Origin: Cyprinodon diabolis
Taxonomy: Eukaryota; Chordata; Actinopteri; Cyprinodontiformes; Cyprinodontidae
Reading direction: 5' to 3'
Length of the DNA: 64,000 bases
Assembly (NCBI GenBank): GCA_030533445.1
Contig: CM060080.1
Span: 21,901,377 to 21,965,376, forward strand
The notes under the pieces are model-generated. The model searched no databases. It saw only the letters and a list, made by a program, of their open reading frames with translations, and had not been told where the DNA came from. Below, one piece after another: positions 24,641-35,772 of this stretch (its first letter is position 1; every line of letters starts with the position of its first letter). The translations under genes and the position numbers were made by a program.

Positions 24641-27600
24641 GGATTTTCTCCTCTGCCTATAGGAAGCCTACTAGGCATGCAAAATTAGAGAAATCGATCA
24701 GTGCAATGATCGGTACTACTTACTGCTGAGTCCTTTTTTTTATTTTTCATTATTTGTTTGGATATTTTGGGGTTTTAGTGTTAAACATTTGTTTGAGTTT
24801 AAATGCATAACGATTTGCTTTCTCTATTTTATCTTCTATTGATGCTCAGTTATCTTGTGTTTTCATTTTAGGGAAAAACCTACTAGTCCCAGTTAGGTTA
24901 AATGTGAACAATTGTAGCCCATTTTGTTTTTAAATTCAAAATGTTTGAGTAGCCAACGCTGCTCGTAAATATTCTAATACCTCACTTTGGAAGGGAACTC
25001 TTCACACACATTCATTCATTGAGCTTTAAATGTGAGACCTTTGGGTCTGTTCCTCTTCAGATAAATAATAAAAAATATAACAATCAAGTGTTTCTTTTTT
25101 GTGAAGCAGCAAGAGATTGAGACAAGTTTATATTTTATAAATGTATGTGAACTTTGTCGCAGAGACAACAGATATCTATAAATGAGTTTGTGAGCCATTT
25201 TGCTAAAGAACTTGGACAATGGATGGAAGCAGTGATTTATGTCGCCCACCGGTCTGCTGGAGGCCTCGACCAACCAGGACATAGAAAAATTGACATTGCT
25301 ATAAAAGCACAATTCTGCTTTTCATAGTGGACATTTCAGTCAAGCGTAGTGAGACTTTTGGGTAATTTTTAGTTCTGCCATTGAATTCAGTGTAATACTG
25401 TGAATTGTCAAACGATGTAACAAAGGATGAAAATGTAAAAAACCTGAGCTGCCAGTTTTTCTGATAGAGCTCCACTTCAGAAAACCAAACTGTTGTTCCT
25501 GATGACGGCACAAAAGTTTTGTTTTCACAAGTTCTTTTTTTTATGAGACCCAAAATGTGTTTTACAAAAGGAATTAAAAATAATTCAACATGCTGTCTTA
25601 AAGGGTCGGTTCTCTCAAATCCTACAGTCTGGTTTCATTGCAGGTAGTACAGTTGTTTGGGTACACTTTGTGAGTTATCAAATCTTAACAGGACAAATAA
25701 TGGATCATTTAGGTTGAATTCAGTATCTTGCAAAAAAAATACACCTTTTTGTTACAGCAACTTCTTCTTGTTAATGTTCTCATCCTAACCTAGATATTGG
25801 GAACAAACAATTTGTGTTGTATTTTCAAATTCTCCTTCTTGAGCTGAGGACTTCTCCAGACTCATCATGAGCCTCTAGTTTACCTGTCCAATTATTTCTC
25901 TAATTGCCTTGCCTATAAAAAAAAAAAGAACTAAAAAAAAGAAATGGGATGATGTGTTGAAAACAAGGATAAGAGAAGAGATAAGAATAAAGGGAGATGG
26001 GTTGGATGAACTGGGTATAGCTAAACCTTGTAGCTTTTTCTTGTTCTTCATTATTCTTTGTTAACGCGTCTCCTTTAGAGGTAAATGGTCAAATTATTTG
26101 TGTATACCAGAAAGCCCAAAATCAAGCTGATTATGATAAAAAACTGTCATGTTCTCCAAGCATCCATCCTGATAGTGTTTAGGTCCTTTTTGAGCCTAAA
26201 TAGATCCCCAGCACTGGGTGCGATGAGCTGACATAAGCAGGTGTGGCGCCATCTACCAGCAATATCACTGAACTACCAGAAAGCCAGATGGTGGCTGCAG
26301 CTGCTTTAGCTCCAGCTTCAGTGAAGTCTCAAAATTAAGCTGTTTTTCTAGAGAAACTTGAGTTTTATCTTTCTTAGAATCAAACATCTTTTTGCACCTT
26401 TTTACATACACTTTTTTTGTTTTTTTTCACAACTACACTGGAAGTTCCACACTCATTTGCCTCCATTGCTTTGGTTTATTGACCAGTTTGCATATGGATG
26501 GAGTAATCCCAGTCACATGATTATATTATTAATATACAGTAGAAAGGCTATATATACTCACAAATTGAGCACAAACCAATCTTCAAAGAATTTAATTCCC
26601 TTTGTTGTTTTACTTTACAGGAGGAAAATATGCAGGTATGACACCGGGCATCTTTCTTTACTCTTTGACATTTTGACTGTTGTGCAAAACTCAAACAAAT
26701 AAAGAAATAAATGACCTTCTTTATGGATTCAGTAGAGGACAAAAAAATTGAAGCTTTCAATTTAGTTATAAAAAATATAGTAGAATCACCCAGTCATCTA
26801 CATTTCTGAAGCAAGAACCTGCACCAGTCTAATTTAATAAATTAGTTTTTGTGAAAGAGAGGTGTTTGGGAAGCCTAAAGAAACTCTGAAATGTAATATT
26901 TGATGAAAGGATACTGTATGGACACAAAAGAAAAGTTGTAATTCAGAAATGTTGGAAGGATTTTAAAACTAGGCCAAAGATGTGAAATAACATGATGTGT
27001 GGAAGAAAATGTGTTGGTTGCATTCAGCAGGGTCTCAACATTAGAGGACATACAAACCAAACAGGTATAGTTGGGGTTGCACAGAAAAAGGATTGGAAGA
27101 ATGGAAACAGAGGTTTTTTCAATAAGCTTTATGCATAAAGTTTGGGCACACAAGGAATTTGACTACAATTAAAAGGGAAGTAAAAATCAAAAGTACTTTT
27201 ATGAAACATCTATACATGCCCATCTTAACAAAAGGGAAAGAAAAGTGTAAGGAAGCAGAATCTTCCTTCAAACACTGAAGCAGCTAAACTTCCTCAGGAA
27301 GAGTCTTTTTCATCCTTTCTTTTGAGGACAGATTCACTGTTGCATCTCTAGTCCAGTCTGTTGCCCAGGGAAACAGTCATTTATGAGCAACAGATTCCAA
27401 CCCATCTATTTACAGTCATAGAATAGGTATCATTTGAGCTTTTTCAGATGTTAAACTGCTGTGAAAAAATAAACCTTGTTTCTATGGTTACACATGATGA
27501 CAGCAGTCCAAAAGAATTAGGAAAAAAAAATAGAAAATACATGATAGCGAAAAACCATCCTGCTCCACAGCCTCCAAAACCAGATGGAAAAGTTGTCCAA

Positions 27601-28459
27601 TTAAATCATTACCTCAAGTAGAAAAGTGAAAATAAAAGTTTTGAAAAGAATACATTTGAATGACAGTAACAGAACTATTCAAACAGGCTGCCACCTTTAG
27701 CTGCATTATTCTAGAAGTGCACAAAATTAAAAGAGAGGAAAACAAATCTATTCAGTGACATTGATCAGCAAAAAGTCTGAAGTTTCAGTCCAACTAAAAG
27801 ATAATGGTGGAAACTGATTAAATAGATAAATACATGCTCAGGCTTTTTTCATGTCTGCTTTTATACAAGAACACTGCAGCCTTAATTACGAAAAACACTT
27901 TTATCTTTTTATCACCAAAGTTCATCTGAAGGAATTTAAGCTGTCAGAAAATCCAGAGAAAACATTAGTTAAAATCTAGCAAGTTTTTTTTTTTTTTTTT
28001 TTTTTTTTATACACTTTACTTTATACATTTTCTTTTCCTCACTTTAAATTATCCCTCCAACTTTTTTCTCTAATCAAAGTAAAAAAATGCAATGTTGAGG
28101 TATTTCTTTCCAATTGTCAAGCTGATGAACCTGGCCTTCTTTTATAAGTATTTATGACTTGAATTCTTAGTTACAAAGCTTTCGATTTATACATCTAAGA
28201 CTATACATTTCAAGGCCTCCATCAAGCAATACCAGCAGAATACACCTCCATTCAGTGCTTCAAAGCCTTTTCACAAAAATGTGCAGACGTTCTCTATAAA
28301 TATGCAGAACACTGTCACTGGCAAAAATATTCATTCTTTTTATTCTGTTGAAACCACAAGCTTTACATTTGTGCATATTGACGGAAGACTGTAAACTGAT
28401 GCATAACTGCTTTCAACAAAAACAATCTTTAAATTGTGACATGTTTGTATTTAGATCTC
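24641..28459. other. Intergenic, no gene seen
   Basis: No recognisable gene. It contains a 25-bp poly(T) tract at 27984-28008. A short block at 25720-25745 resembles the end of a hAT-like repeat. The rest is AT-rich and unassigned. Confidence 0.5.
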
Positions 28460-29145
28460 TTGAATGAGTAGTTGTACTTAGTAGAACTTAAGTAATAGTA
28501 GCACAACATCACTACTAACGTGGGATTTAAAAGTAGCCATCCAAGAAATCACTCAAGTAAAAGTAAAGTATTTTTTATATAAAAAAAGGCTACTTAAATA
28601 CTGAAAAACTCAATATAATATCAGATTTAATATTTAAAATTGTAATAAGACAGGTCAAAATGTAAAATTGTGTGCAGATTCTTGTATTTTAAATACTATA
28701 ATAACTAAAGCAAATAAATTTAAATGGATATCTAGGCACAAGAAATAATTTCCAAATAACTTTTTACTTTAAACTTATGAAATCAGTCCATACAGTAGGC
28801 AAAATAAACCTGTTAATACAGTATCAAAAGCCTCCAGTAACAGTATTTATTCCTTATTGTACAGTATAGTTTAACCTGATATTAAGCTGTTTCTTTTTAC
28901 ACAATGTTTGGCTTTGCCTGGAGCACTTTTGTTGAAGACAAGCTTATGTTGTTTATTCTGGAATGTTAATCACCGTTGACAGAATAGTCAAACATTTTGC
29001 TTCAAGAGGGGTGCTGATATTTCATAGAGATATTGCTAAAGTAAAAGCTAAATGTGTGACACAGTGAAATTACTCCTATTTTGTATCAAAAACTAACTCA
29101 AGTGAATATATCTGAGTAAATGTAATTAGTTGCTATCCACCTCTG
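28460..29145 (-). mobile_element. hAT-like non-autonomous element
   Basis: Read on the - strand it opens CAGAGGTGGATAGCAACTAA then TTACATTTACTCAG. This is the terminus of a large fish hAT-type family (CAGAGGTGGGTAGTAAC...). The interior has the repeated ACTCAAGTAAAAGTAAA text common to that family near 28550. The other terminus is not clear, and no 8-bp duplication was found. Confidence 0.6.
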
Positions 29146-29239
29146 CTTTCCTCTCCCTTATTTGTAACCCTAATGGTTACATTACTTATATTTCTGTTTG
29201 GACTCAAACTTAAGATATAATGTTAATGTCAAGTTTAAA

Positions 29240-29388
29240 GGATTATTAATTGGATTCAGGTCGGGACTTTGACTGGACCATTTAGTAAATAAATAAATAT
29301 GTTCTTAAGGAATATGATCAATCGTTTTCATTTTGGTGCGTGCTCTTTAGTGTGTGTTTAGAGGTTGTTATCCTGCTAGAAGTCGGAT
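29240..29388 (+). mobile_element. hAT-like repeat fragment
   Basis: The text GGATTCAGGTCGGGACTTTG followed by ACTGGACCATTTAG and a later GTTATCCTGCTAGAAG matches the middle of a common fish non-autonomous element. It abuts the L2 tail at 29393. Confidence 0.55.
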
Positions 29389-29392
29389 CTAA

Positions 29393-29697
29393 TTTCAATT
29401 CAGTTTATTTATATACAGTAGCTCTAATTCACAACACGTCATCTCAAGGCGCTTTACAAAGACAGTTCCTTTAGATCAACCAGACAGATTGGTTAAAACT
29501 TTTCTAAGAAAAACCAGCTGATTGCATCAAGCCATTGACTTTGCAGGATTGGCTCCTCCTTGGTGAGCATGTGGTGACATTTTGTTGTTGATTCTGCAGC
29601 AATCCCTCACACTGAGCATGGATTAGTGACAGTGGAGAAGAGAAACTCCCTTCTAACAGGAAGAAACCTCTGCAGAGGAGCTCTGAGCCAGTTTTGA
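29393..29697 (-). mobile_element. L2 LINE 3' UTR fragment
   Basis: This is the reverse complement of the L2 3' end. It starts at the terminal CAATTCAGTTTATTTATATA and runs through TCATCTCAAGGCGCTTTACA, GAGAAACTCCCTTCTAACAG and GGAAGAAACCTC. Compared with 33310-33560 it carries an extra block near 29545-29600, so it belongs to a variant subfamily. Confidence 0.85.
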
Positions 29698-31163
29698 GGT
29701 CAAAAAGGATAAAGGAGAAGACATACCTGCTGACACAAGGCTTCAGGGAAATTAAAATGACACTTTCAATAGCAGCCTTTTTCTACGTCTGTAAAGAATC
29801 AGACTGGAGTTGGATCTCTGCCGCTCATCCAGCTTTGGAAGGTTTGCATATGTGCCATATAGTTTTCCTTTTGAGGCGGTGGATTAAAGGATGCTCAATT
29901 AGATGTTGGAAACTTAAGATATAACCTTACCTTGGTTTAAAATTCTTCACAGCTTTATTTCTGGCCTTTCTGCTTTGTTCATCTGTCTTCATGATGCTTC
30001 ATTAATATGTTCTAAAAATCTCTGAGACCTTGAGAAGTTTGATGGGTTTATACAGAAATTTAATGGCAACCAGTTGGACTATTTCTACTTTTTATGTTTC
30101 TTCTGGTTGCAAAGCATTTTTTAGGAGTATGAAAGTGAAAAGAAGAAGATGTGTAGAAGACAATTCAGATTTTTATGTGCATCGTTTCTCCCTCTTCCGT
30201 GAAATGTTGTGCACGGCTTTGGGTTCTGGGTTTGATCACATCTCCTATAAATCTCTGCAGCTCTATGGTTTTGATGTGACAAAACCTGGAAAAGTCCAAG
30301 GGGTGTGAAAAGTTAAGAAGTGTTTCACCTCGGTTATACTTTGGTGTCACATGTTGAATTTCTAACCATCTGCTGGTGAATCATTACAGAGCTCATTTTT
30401 GAAGAGGAACAGAAACAGTGACTCCTGATGAGCAAAAGTGAATTTAAAATTTTTCGGAAATTGCTTCAGGTTGTATAACTTAAACAAAACAACAAAAACA
30501 AACGAGCCTGATGCCAGCTCATTATAATCAGGAATGTCACTGCATCATTTTCTCACCCCTGTTGCTTGTTTAGGAGGTAGAGAAAGGAAAAAGGCTCAGG
30601 GGGATATACTTACAAATTGAAACTCTTGCAGAGTGCCTGTCACCTGTGCTTTGCATATGGTGACTCTAATTGCCACCAGTCTCCACGTTTTGGGTCAGCA
30701 GCTATGTGGGACAAACCTCCTGCTGTTCCAGATACTGTAGCTGTTTGCTGCAGGCTGACAGGAAGCTAAAATCGCACCACCAACAGTGAGCTGAGTGCGG
30801 CAAGACGCCTCAGACTAACTTTCTACAGAGCAGATCTAAACTGCTCTTACAACTACCAGCGACAAGTTATTTCATTTTAGAAGAAATTCTATACTTATTC
30901 TTTTATTCATTAAAACTATCGAAACTAGATCTCAAACAGAAGCCCAACGATGATTTTCTAACTTAGATATCAGTCAGTGATGCTCTATTTTCACCGACTG
31001 TCAGTGTTTCTTAAGCTGTGTTTCTTCAAAGGAAGATAAATCCACAGCTGTTTCATCTTGGTTCCACTTAAAGACCAAACAATCTTCTTTTCATTTATTT
31101 CATCATTTATTTTTTAGGCAGGAACTGACAGCCATTTTTCTAGTTAACTCTGAATGATTATGT
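29698..31163. other. Intergenic, no gene seen
   Basis: No gene or clear repeat. Open frames at 29694-29924 and 30030-30308 have no recognisable domain. Confidence 0.45.
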
Positions 31164-31360
31164 ATGGGGCTGCATGGTGGTGCACTGCATAGCACTGTTG
31201 CCTTGCAGCCAGAAGGTTCTGGGTTCTATTCCTGACCCAGGATCTTTCTGCATGGAGTTTGCATGTTCTACCACTGCATGTGTGGGTTCTCTCTGGGTAC
31301 TCCCACAGATAGGTTAATCTGCTTCTCAATATTGTCCTTAGGTGTGAATGTTTTTGTGCA
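31164..31360 (+). mobile_element. SINE-like repeat, left half (split by L2)
   Basis: It is the same family as 7144-7411: GGGGCTGCATGGTGGTGCAC head, GCAGCCAGAAGGTTCTGGG, TTTCTGCATGGAGTTTGCAT and GTGGGTTCTCTCTGGGTACTC. It breaks off at GTTTTTGTGCAT. The missing right part resumes at 33570 after the L2 insertion. Confidence 0.8.
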
Positions 31361-32836
31361 TTTAAGGAGGTATTCCCTTTGATCTCCTCCTCCATTTTAG
31401 ATGTGATTAATCTATCTCTGTTACAGGGATATGTACCTAAAGCTTTTAAGGTTGCTGTAATTAAACCTCTGCTTAAGAAACCGTCTCTTGACCTAGATGA
31501 CTTGGTTAATTATAGACCTATATCCAATCTTCCTTTCTTATCCAAAATTCTTGAGAAAGTAGTTGCCAAACAAGTTTGCCTCCACTTACACCATAATGAA
31601 CTTTTTGAAGAGTTTCAGTCTGGCTTTAGAGCTCATCATAGCACTGAAACAGCTCTGGTGAAAGTCACTAATGATATTCTCATGGCCTCAGATAATGGAC
31701 TTGTATCTGTGCTCGTCCTGTTGGATCTTAGTGCTGCATTTGATACAGTTGACCATAATATTCTTTTAGAAAGACTTGAATATTTTGTTGGAATTAAAGG
31801 AACAGCACTAGACTGGTTTAAATCCTATCTATCTGATCGAATTCAGTTTGTTTATGTTAATGATAGATCTTCAACACGCTCAAAGGTTACCTGTGGAGTA
31901 CCACAGGGATCAGTGCTAGGACCAATTCTCTTTACTTTATACATGCTCCCAATTGGTAGAATTATTAGACAGCATGGGATTAATTTCCACTGTTATGCTG
32001 ATGATACCCAGCTATATCTGTCTATAAATCCAGATGAAGCTAACCCATTACATAGATTACAAGCATGTCTTGAAGACATAAAAACCTGGATGACTCTTAA
32101 CTTTCTGCTTCTGAATGCAGACAAAACAGAAGTTATAGTCTTTGGACCAGAGTCTCTGAAAAAGAAGCTGATTAGCCAGTCACTTCATTTGGATGGGATT
32201 AAACTGATTTCAGATAATAAAGTAAAAAATCTTGGTGTTATTTTTGATCAGGACCTGTCATTTAAATCCCAGATCAAAGAGGTTTCTAGAATTTCCTTCT
32301 TTCATCTGAGGAACATTGCAAAAATTAGAAATCTCCTGTCCAGGGGTGATCCTGAGAAACTAGTCCATGCATTTGTTACTTCAAGGCTGGACTATTGTAA
32401 TTCTTTACTATCAGGAAGTCCACAAACTGTAGTTAAAAGCCTTCAGTTGATCCAAAATGCTGCAGCCAGAGTTCTGATGAAAATTAAAAAGAGAGATCAT
32501 ATCTCTCCTATCCTGGCTTCTCTTCATTGGCTTCCTGTTAAATCAAGAATAGAATTTAAAATCCTCCTTCTCACATATAAAGCCTTAAATGGCCAAGCTC
32601 CATCTTATATCAGAGATCTGATTGTTCCTTATGTTCCTAACAGAGCACTTCGCTCTCAATCTGCAGGTTTACTAGTGGTTCCTAGAATTTCTAAAAGTAG
32701 AATGGGAGGCAGATCTTTTAGTTATCAGGCTCCTCTCCTGTGGAACCAACTACCAGTTTTAGTCCGTGAGGCAGACACCCTGTCTACTTTTAAGACTAGG
32801 CTTAAAACTTTCCTTTTTGATAAAGCTTATAGTTAG
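31361..32836 (+). CDS. L2-clade LINE reverse transcriptase, 5'-truncated but open
   Basis: This is an uninterrupted frame of about 491 codons, entered at the truncation point ([10 protein letters not shown]...) and ending at TAG. It encodes the reverse-transcriptase part of a fish L2 ORF2, which copies the element's RNA into DNA at a nick in the genome. Numbered from the TTG at 31379, visible RT motifs are YRPISNLP (about 45-52), the first catalytic block LLDLSAAFD (114-122), [10 protein letters not shown] (173-182) and the catalytic YADD (205-208). The C-terminal third has [10 protein letters not shown] and LHWLPV, as in L2 proteins. The N-terminal apurinic endonuclease is absent, so this copy cannot be autonomous. 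Having no stop or frameshift over almost 1.5 kb suggests a fairly young insertion. A start codon used in the cell is not implied. Confidence 0.9.
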   Translation, partial: FKEVFPLISSSILDVINLSLLQGYVPKAFKVAVIKPLLKKPSLDLDDLVNYRPISNLPFLSKILEKVVAKQVCLHLHHNELFEEFQSGFRAHHSTETALVKVTNDILMASDNGLVSVLVLLDLSAAFDTVDHNILLERLEYFVGIKGTALDWFKSYLSDRIQFVYVNDRSSTRSKVTCGVPQGSVLGPILFTLYMLPIGRIIRQHGINFHCYADDTQLYLSINPDEANPLHRLQACLEDIKTWMTLNFLLLNADKTEVIVFGPESLKKKLISQSLHLDGIKLISDNKVKNLGVIFDQDLSFKSQIKEVSRISFFHLRNIAKIRNLLSRGDPEKLVHAFVTSRLDYCNSLLSGSPQTVVKSLQLIQNAAARVLMKIKKRDHISPILASLHWLPVKSRIEFKILLLTYKALNGQAPSYIRDLIVPYVPNRALRSQSAGLLVVPRISKSRMGGRSFSYQAPLLWNQLPVLVREADTLSTFKTRLKTFLFDKAYS

Positions 32837-33569
32837 GGTGGCTCAGGTTATCCTGAGCTCTCTCTCTATAGTTATGCTGCTATAGGCTTAGACTTTTGGA
32901 GGACATAGGGACCCCCATTTCATCATTCTGCTTCATTCTCTCTCTGTTCTCCTATTCTGCAGAATCTGTTTGTTCAATCTCTAACCTTCTGCTCTCTCTG
33001 CTTTTCCTCAGAGTAGCTTTGCCTCGTCTGTTCCTGTTTGGCTGTGACGTCATCCAGGAAAGAAACATCAGCTGTGCTGCTTCCATCAACACCCTTGTTT
33101 GTAGATGTTGGAGATCGGCCTGTCTTCAGGTGTGGTCCTGTTTCTCTGGCCGTGGCTGGGTGAATGTGCTCTCTTTGTCCTCTGGCATGGGAGCTGCCTT
33201 GGAGCTCGTCTGCCTGGCTGTGTGTTTCCTGGACGGGGCCGCCTTTTACAGCTGCTTTTTGTATCTCTGCTTCTGTCTCCTTGAACCCCAGTCGGCCTCG
33301 GCAGATGGCCACTCGCACTGAGCCTGGTTCTGCTGGAGGTTTCTTCCTGTTAAAAGGGAGTTTTTCCTCTCCACTGTCGCTACAAGCATGCTTAGTGTGA
33401 GGGATTGTATTTGAGTCAATGAGTCAATGCAATCAACTGGTTTTCCTTAGATAGAAAACTTTGTATCAATTTGACTGTATGATCTGGTTGAACTGTAAAG
33501 TGCCTTGAGATGACATGTGTTGTGAATTTGGCGCTATATAAATAAACTGAATTGAATTGAATTGAATTG
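31361..33569 (+). mobile_element. L2-clade LINE, 5'-truncated insertion
   Basis: The element begins inside ORF2, directly after the broken SINE, and continues through the stop at 32836 into a 3' UTR of about 730 bp. It ends in GCGCTATATAAATAAACTGA and a short (ATTGA)n tail. The pentamer TGCAT occurs at both junctions (31357-31361 region and 33568-33572 region) and may be a target duplication. Frames at 32896-33400 on both strands are within the UTR and are not genes. Fragments of the same family lie at 5252, 15580, 29393, 41130 and 45244. Confidence 0.88.
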
Positions 33570-33690
33570 CATGTGTGTTTCTGTGTTGTCCTGCGACAGA
33601 CTGGCGACCTATCCTCTCGCCCAGACTGCCGGAGATAGGCACCACCACGACCCTGATGGGATATGCAGGTAAGGATGAATGGAAGAAGGA
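33570..33690 (+). mobile_element. SINE-like repeat, right half
   Basis: It resumes the repeat broken at 31360, with CTGTGTTGTCCTGCGACAGA, CTGGCGACCT and a GGATGAATGGAAGAAGG-type end. In the related copy at 7144-7411 the corresponding parts are contiguous. Confidence 0.8.
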
Positions 33691-33868
33691 AGCTTAGTAA
33701 AATTGACTGATCTAGGTTTTTTTTTTAACAGACACTAAAATAATTTTATAAAATCTCCAAAAGCCAGTTTAACTGCTGTCAAAGCTGTGTTTATGATTAA
33801 AATCATATGCATGATTAATTATCAGTGGTACCTTATAAATACAAAAAACTCTCAACACCCTTGTAATG

Positions 33869-34059
33869 CAGGCATGTCCAAAGTCAGTCCCCGAGGGCTG
33901 CTGTTCCGCAGGTTTTAGAGGCTTCCCTGCTTTTGCACAGCTGATTCTGATGATGCCAGTTCAGCAAAATCCTGTTAATCAGCCATCAATGAAAGTGAGC
34001 AGGGAAACCTCTAAACTCTGCAGGACAGTGACCAGAAGGACAGGCATTGGACATGCCCG
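33869..34059. mobile_element. hAT-type MITE with long inverted ends
   Basis: The left end CAGGCATGTCCAAAG and the reverse complement of the right end, CGGGCATGTCCAATG, are near-identical. Similarity continues inward, with AGAGG(C/T)TTCCCTGCT on both arms. The 8-bp flanks do not match well, so the copy is older or the ends are eroded. The frame at 33866-34156 runs through it and is not a gene. Confidence 0.65.
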
Positions 34060-34589
34060 CTTTAAAGTCATGAAAAACAAACCAGTGAAAGAAGTTAGAA
34101 AAAAGAGTTTAGCATTTAAAGAACAGAAACAAATGCAAAGAAAAAAAAAAGAATAGTATGAGATCCACAACAGAACAATGACAATCTGTATAAATAAATA
34201 CAGGCATTGAGGAGTGAAGAGTTATAAACCTCAACATAGAATTCTTTTAAATTGTGGTTTTCTTGAAAATCTTTCAATCACCAAGGTCTCCTTTTTAACA
34301 GAAATTTTCCAAAATACAGCAACAAGACATATTTTCAATACGTTATGATGCCAATAGACACAGACTAGCATTCTGTTATTTTTTATTATTTTGTTATTTA
34401 TATTTCTTTTGTTCCAGTAAAACAATGTTGGGTTTTAAACATTTTGCAAAAGAAAAAAAAACTAAACCTATTCCTTAACATTGCATTTCAAGACTTTTAC
34501 TATTTATCAGAATTAATGAAAATAATAATTGAACTTTATTAATCTCACACTGGAGAAATTCACCTCTGCATTTGAGCCATCCCCTAGGG

Positions 34590-35631
34590 CAGGGGTCTTC
34601 AAAGTTTTCCAGGCCAAGGACCCCCAAACTGATGGCGAGATGGAGCGGGGACCCCCTAATTATATATATTGTTATATCAAACTGGTCTTTTTGTCACTCT
34701 GGCTACGTTCACACTGCAGCCTGAAGTGACCCAAATCTGATTTTTTTGCCCATATGTGACCTGTATCTGATCTTTTCATGACAACACAGATCCAATTTTT
34801 TCCAATCCGACCCAGGCCACTTGGCTATGTGGTCCTGAATCTGATGCGAATCTGATCTTTTCAATTGCGACCTCCAACCTGAACGTCATTAATACCCGAC
34901 AAAGGTCCCTATTCTGCGTCTTGTTGTGCAGAAGCTGCAAGAAAAACAACCATGGCAGATGATGATGCGGAGAGCAGTATTTATGTTTAACCATCTTGAA
35001 AAGATTGTGTCTTTATGGTTGGAAAAGACTGATAGATGCGCGCCGGCACTACCATCCATGTTTACCTCCATAAACATAGAGCACGTTGGCCTGTGACGTC
35101 ATTGCGTTCTCTACTGCGCATGCTGGACCCTTGCATTTTATGACCGCAGTTAACAGAGGAGATCACATACAAGTCGCATATATTTGGAAACGTGAACAGC
35201 AACGTAAAAAAAATCGGATTTCACAAAAAAATCGGAATTGAGCATCAAGGCTTGCAGTGTGAACGTAGCCCAAATTACATATAGAGCAATGTAACAAAAG
35301 TAATTTCTCCCTGGGATTATTAGAGTATTTCTGATTCTGATTCCTCGTTGGTGGGACAGGTGTTGTGAATAAAACGGTGCCCAGCTTGAAAGAGCTCCTG
35401 TGTGTCGCTGAATGTGTGCATTGATGACTGAAAGACATCTTCTGCCTCAATTTATCTGTTTACTACAGTGAGTTGAATTAATGTTAATGTGGATTTAAAG
35501 ACATTTCAATTAGTGGAAAAAATTACAGGGGGGAATATAAAAAAAGTCTTAATATACTAAATAATATATACCCCCATGCAGTACTTCTGTGGACCCCCTA
35601 GGGGTCGCGGACCCCCTGTTGAAGACCTCCG
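34590..35631. mobile_element. Non-autonomous hAT element, 1042 bp, perfect 8-bp TSD
   Basis: The left terminus is CAGGGGTCTTCAA, and the reverse complement of the right terminus is CGGAGGTCTTCAA. The flanks are the identical 8-mer CCCTAGGG (34582-34589 and 35632-35639), the duplication length expected of hAT transposases. Subterminal text on both sides is related (GGACCCCC-type blocks). There is no transposase frame, so it must have been moved by a related source. It holds another inverted-repeat element at 34701-35270. Confidence 0.88.
34701..35270. mobile_element. Inner MITE with GGCTACGTTCACACTGC termini
   Basis: The two ends are an 18-bp perfect inverted repeat, GGCTACGTTCACACTGCA at 34701 and its complement ending at 35270. 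The inside has recurrent AATCTGAT / ATCCGAT-like words and no coding frame. I could not see a target duplication, so the superfamily is open. It is a type I recognise as abundant in fish genomes. Confidence 0.75.
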
Positions 35632-35772
35632 CCCTAGGGGAACAGTGGGCTGCCACCCTGTGGGGTTAAGGGTCTTGCTCAGGGACCCAGAGTCGCAGTC
35701 TGTTGGAGTGGGGCTTGAACTCTGAACCTCTCGGGGCCAAGCCCAGTCCTAACCACTAGGCCGCCGTTCCCC

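Larger units (their letters stand above)
34528..35772 (-). mobile_element. tRNA-derived SINE split by a hAT element
   Basis: On the - strand the head is at 35640-35772 (GGCGGCCTAGTGGTTAGGAC, then GAGTTCAAGCCCCACTCC as B box) and the tail at 34528-34589 (GAGATTAATAAAGTTCAAT). The two parts are separated by the insertion at 34590-35631. Unbroken relatives in the + direction are at 43928-44152 and 61988-62205, which prove the original continuity. Confidence 0.85.

Noticed and set aside
32896..33400. Open frames on both strands after the LINE stop
   Set aside because: They lie in the L2 3' UTR, which recurs as non-coding fragments elsewhere in the window.
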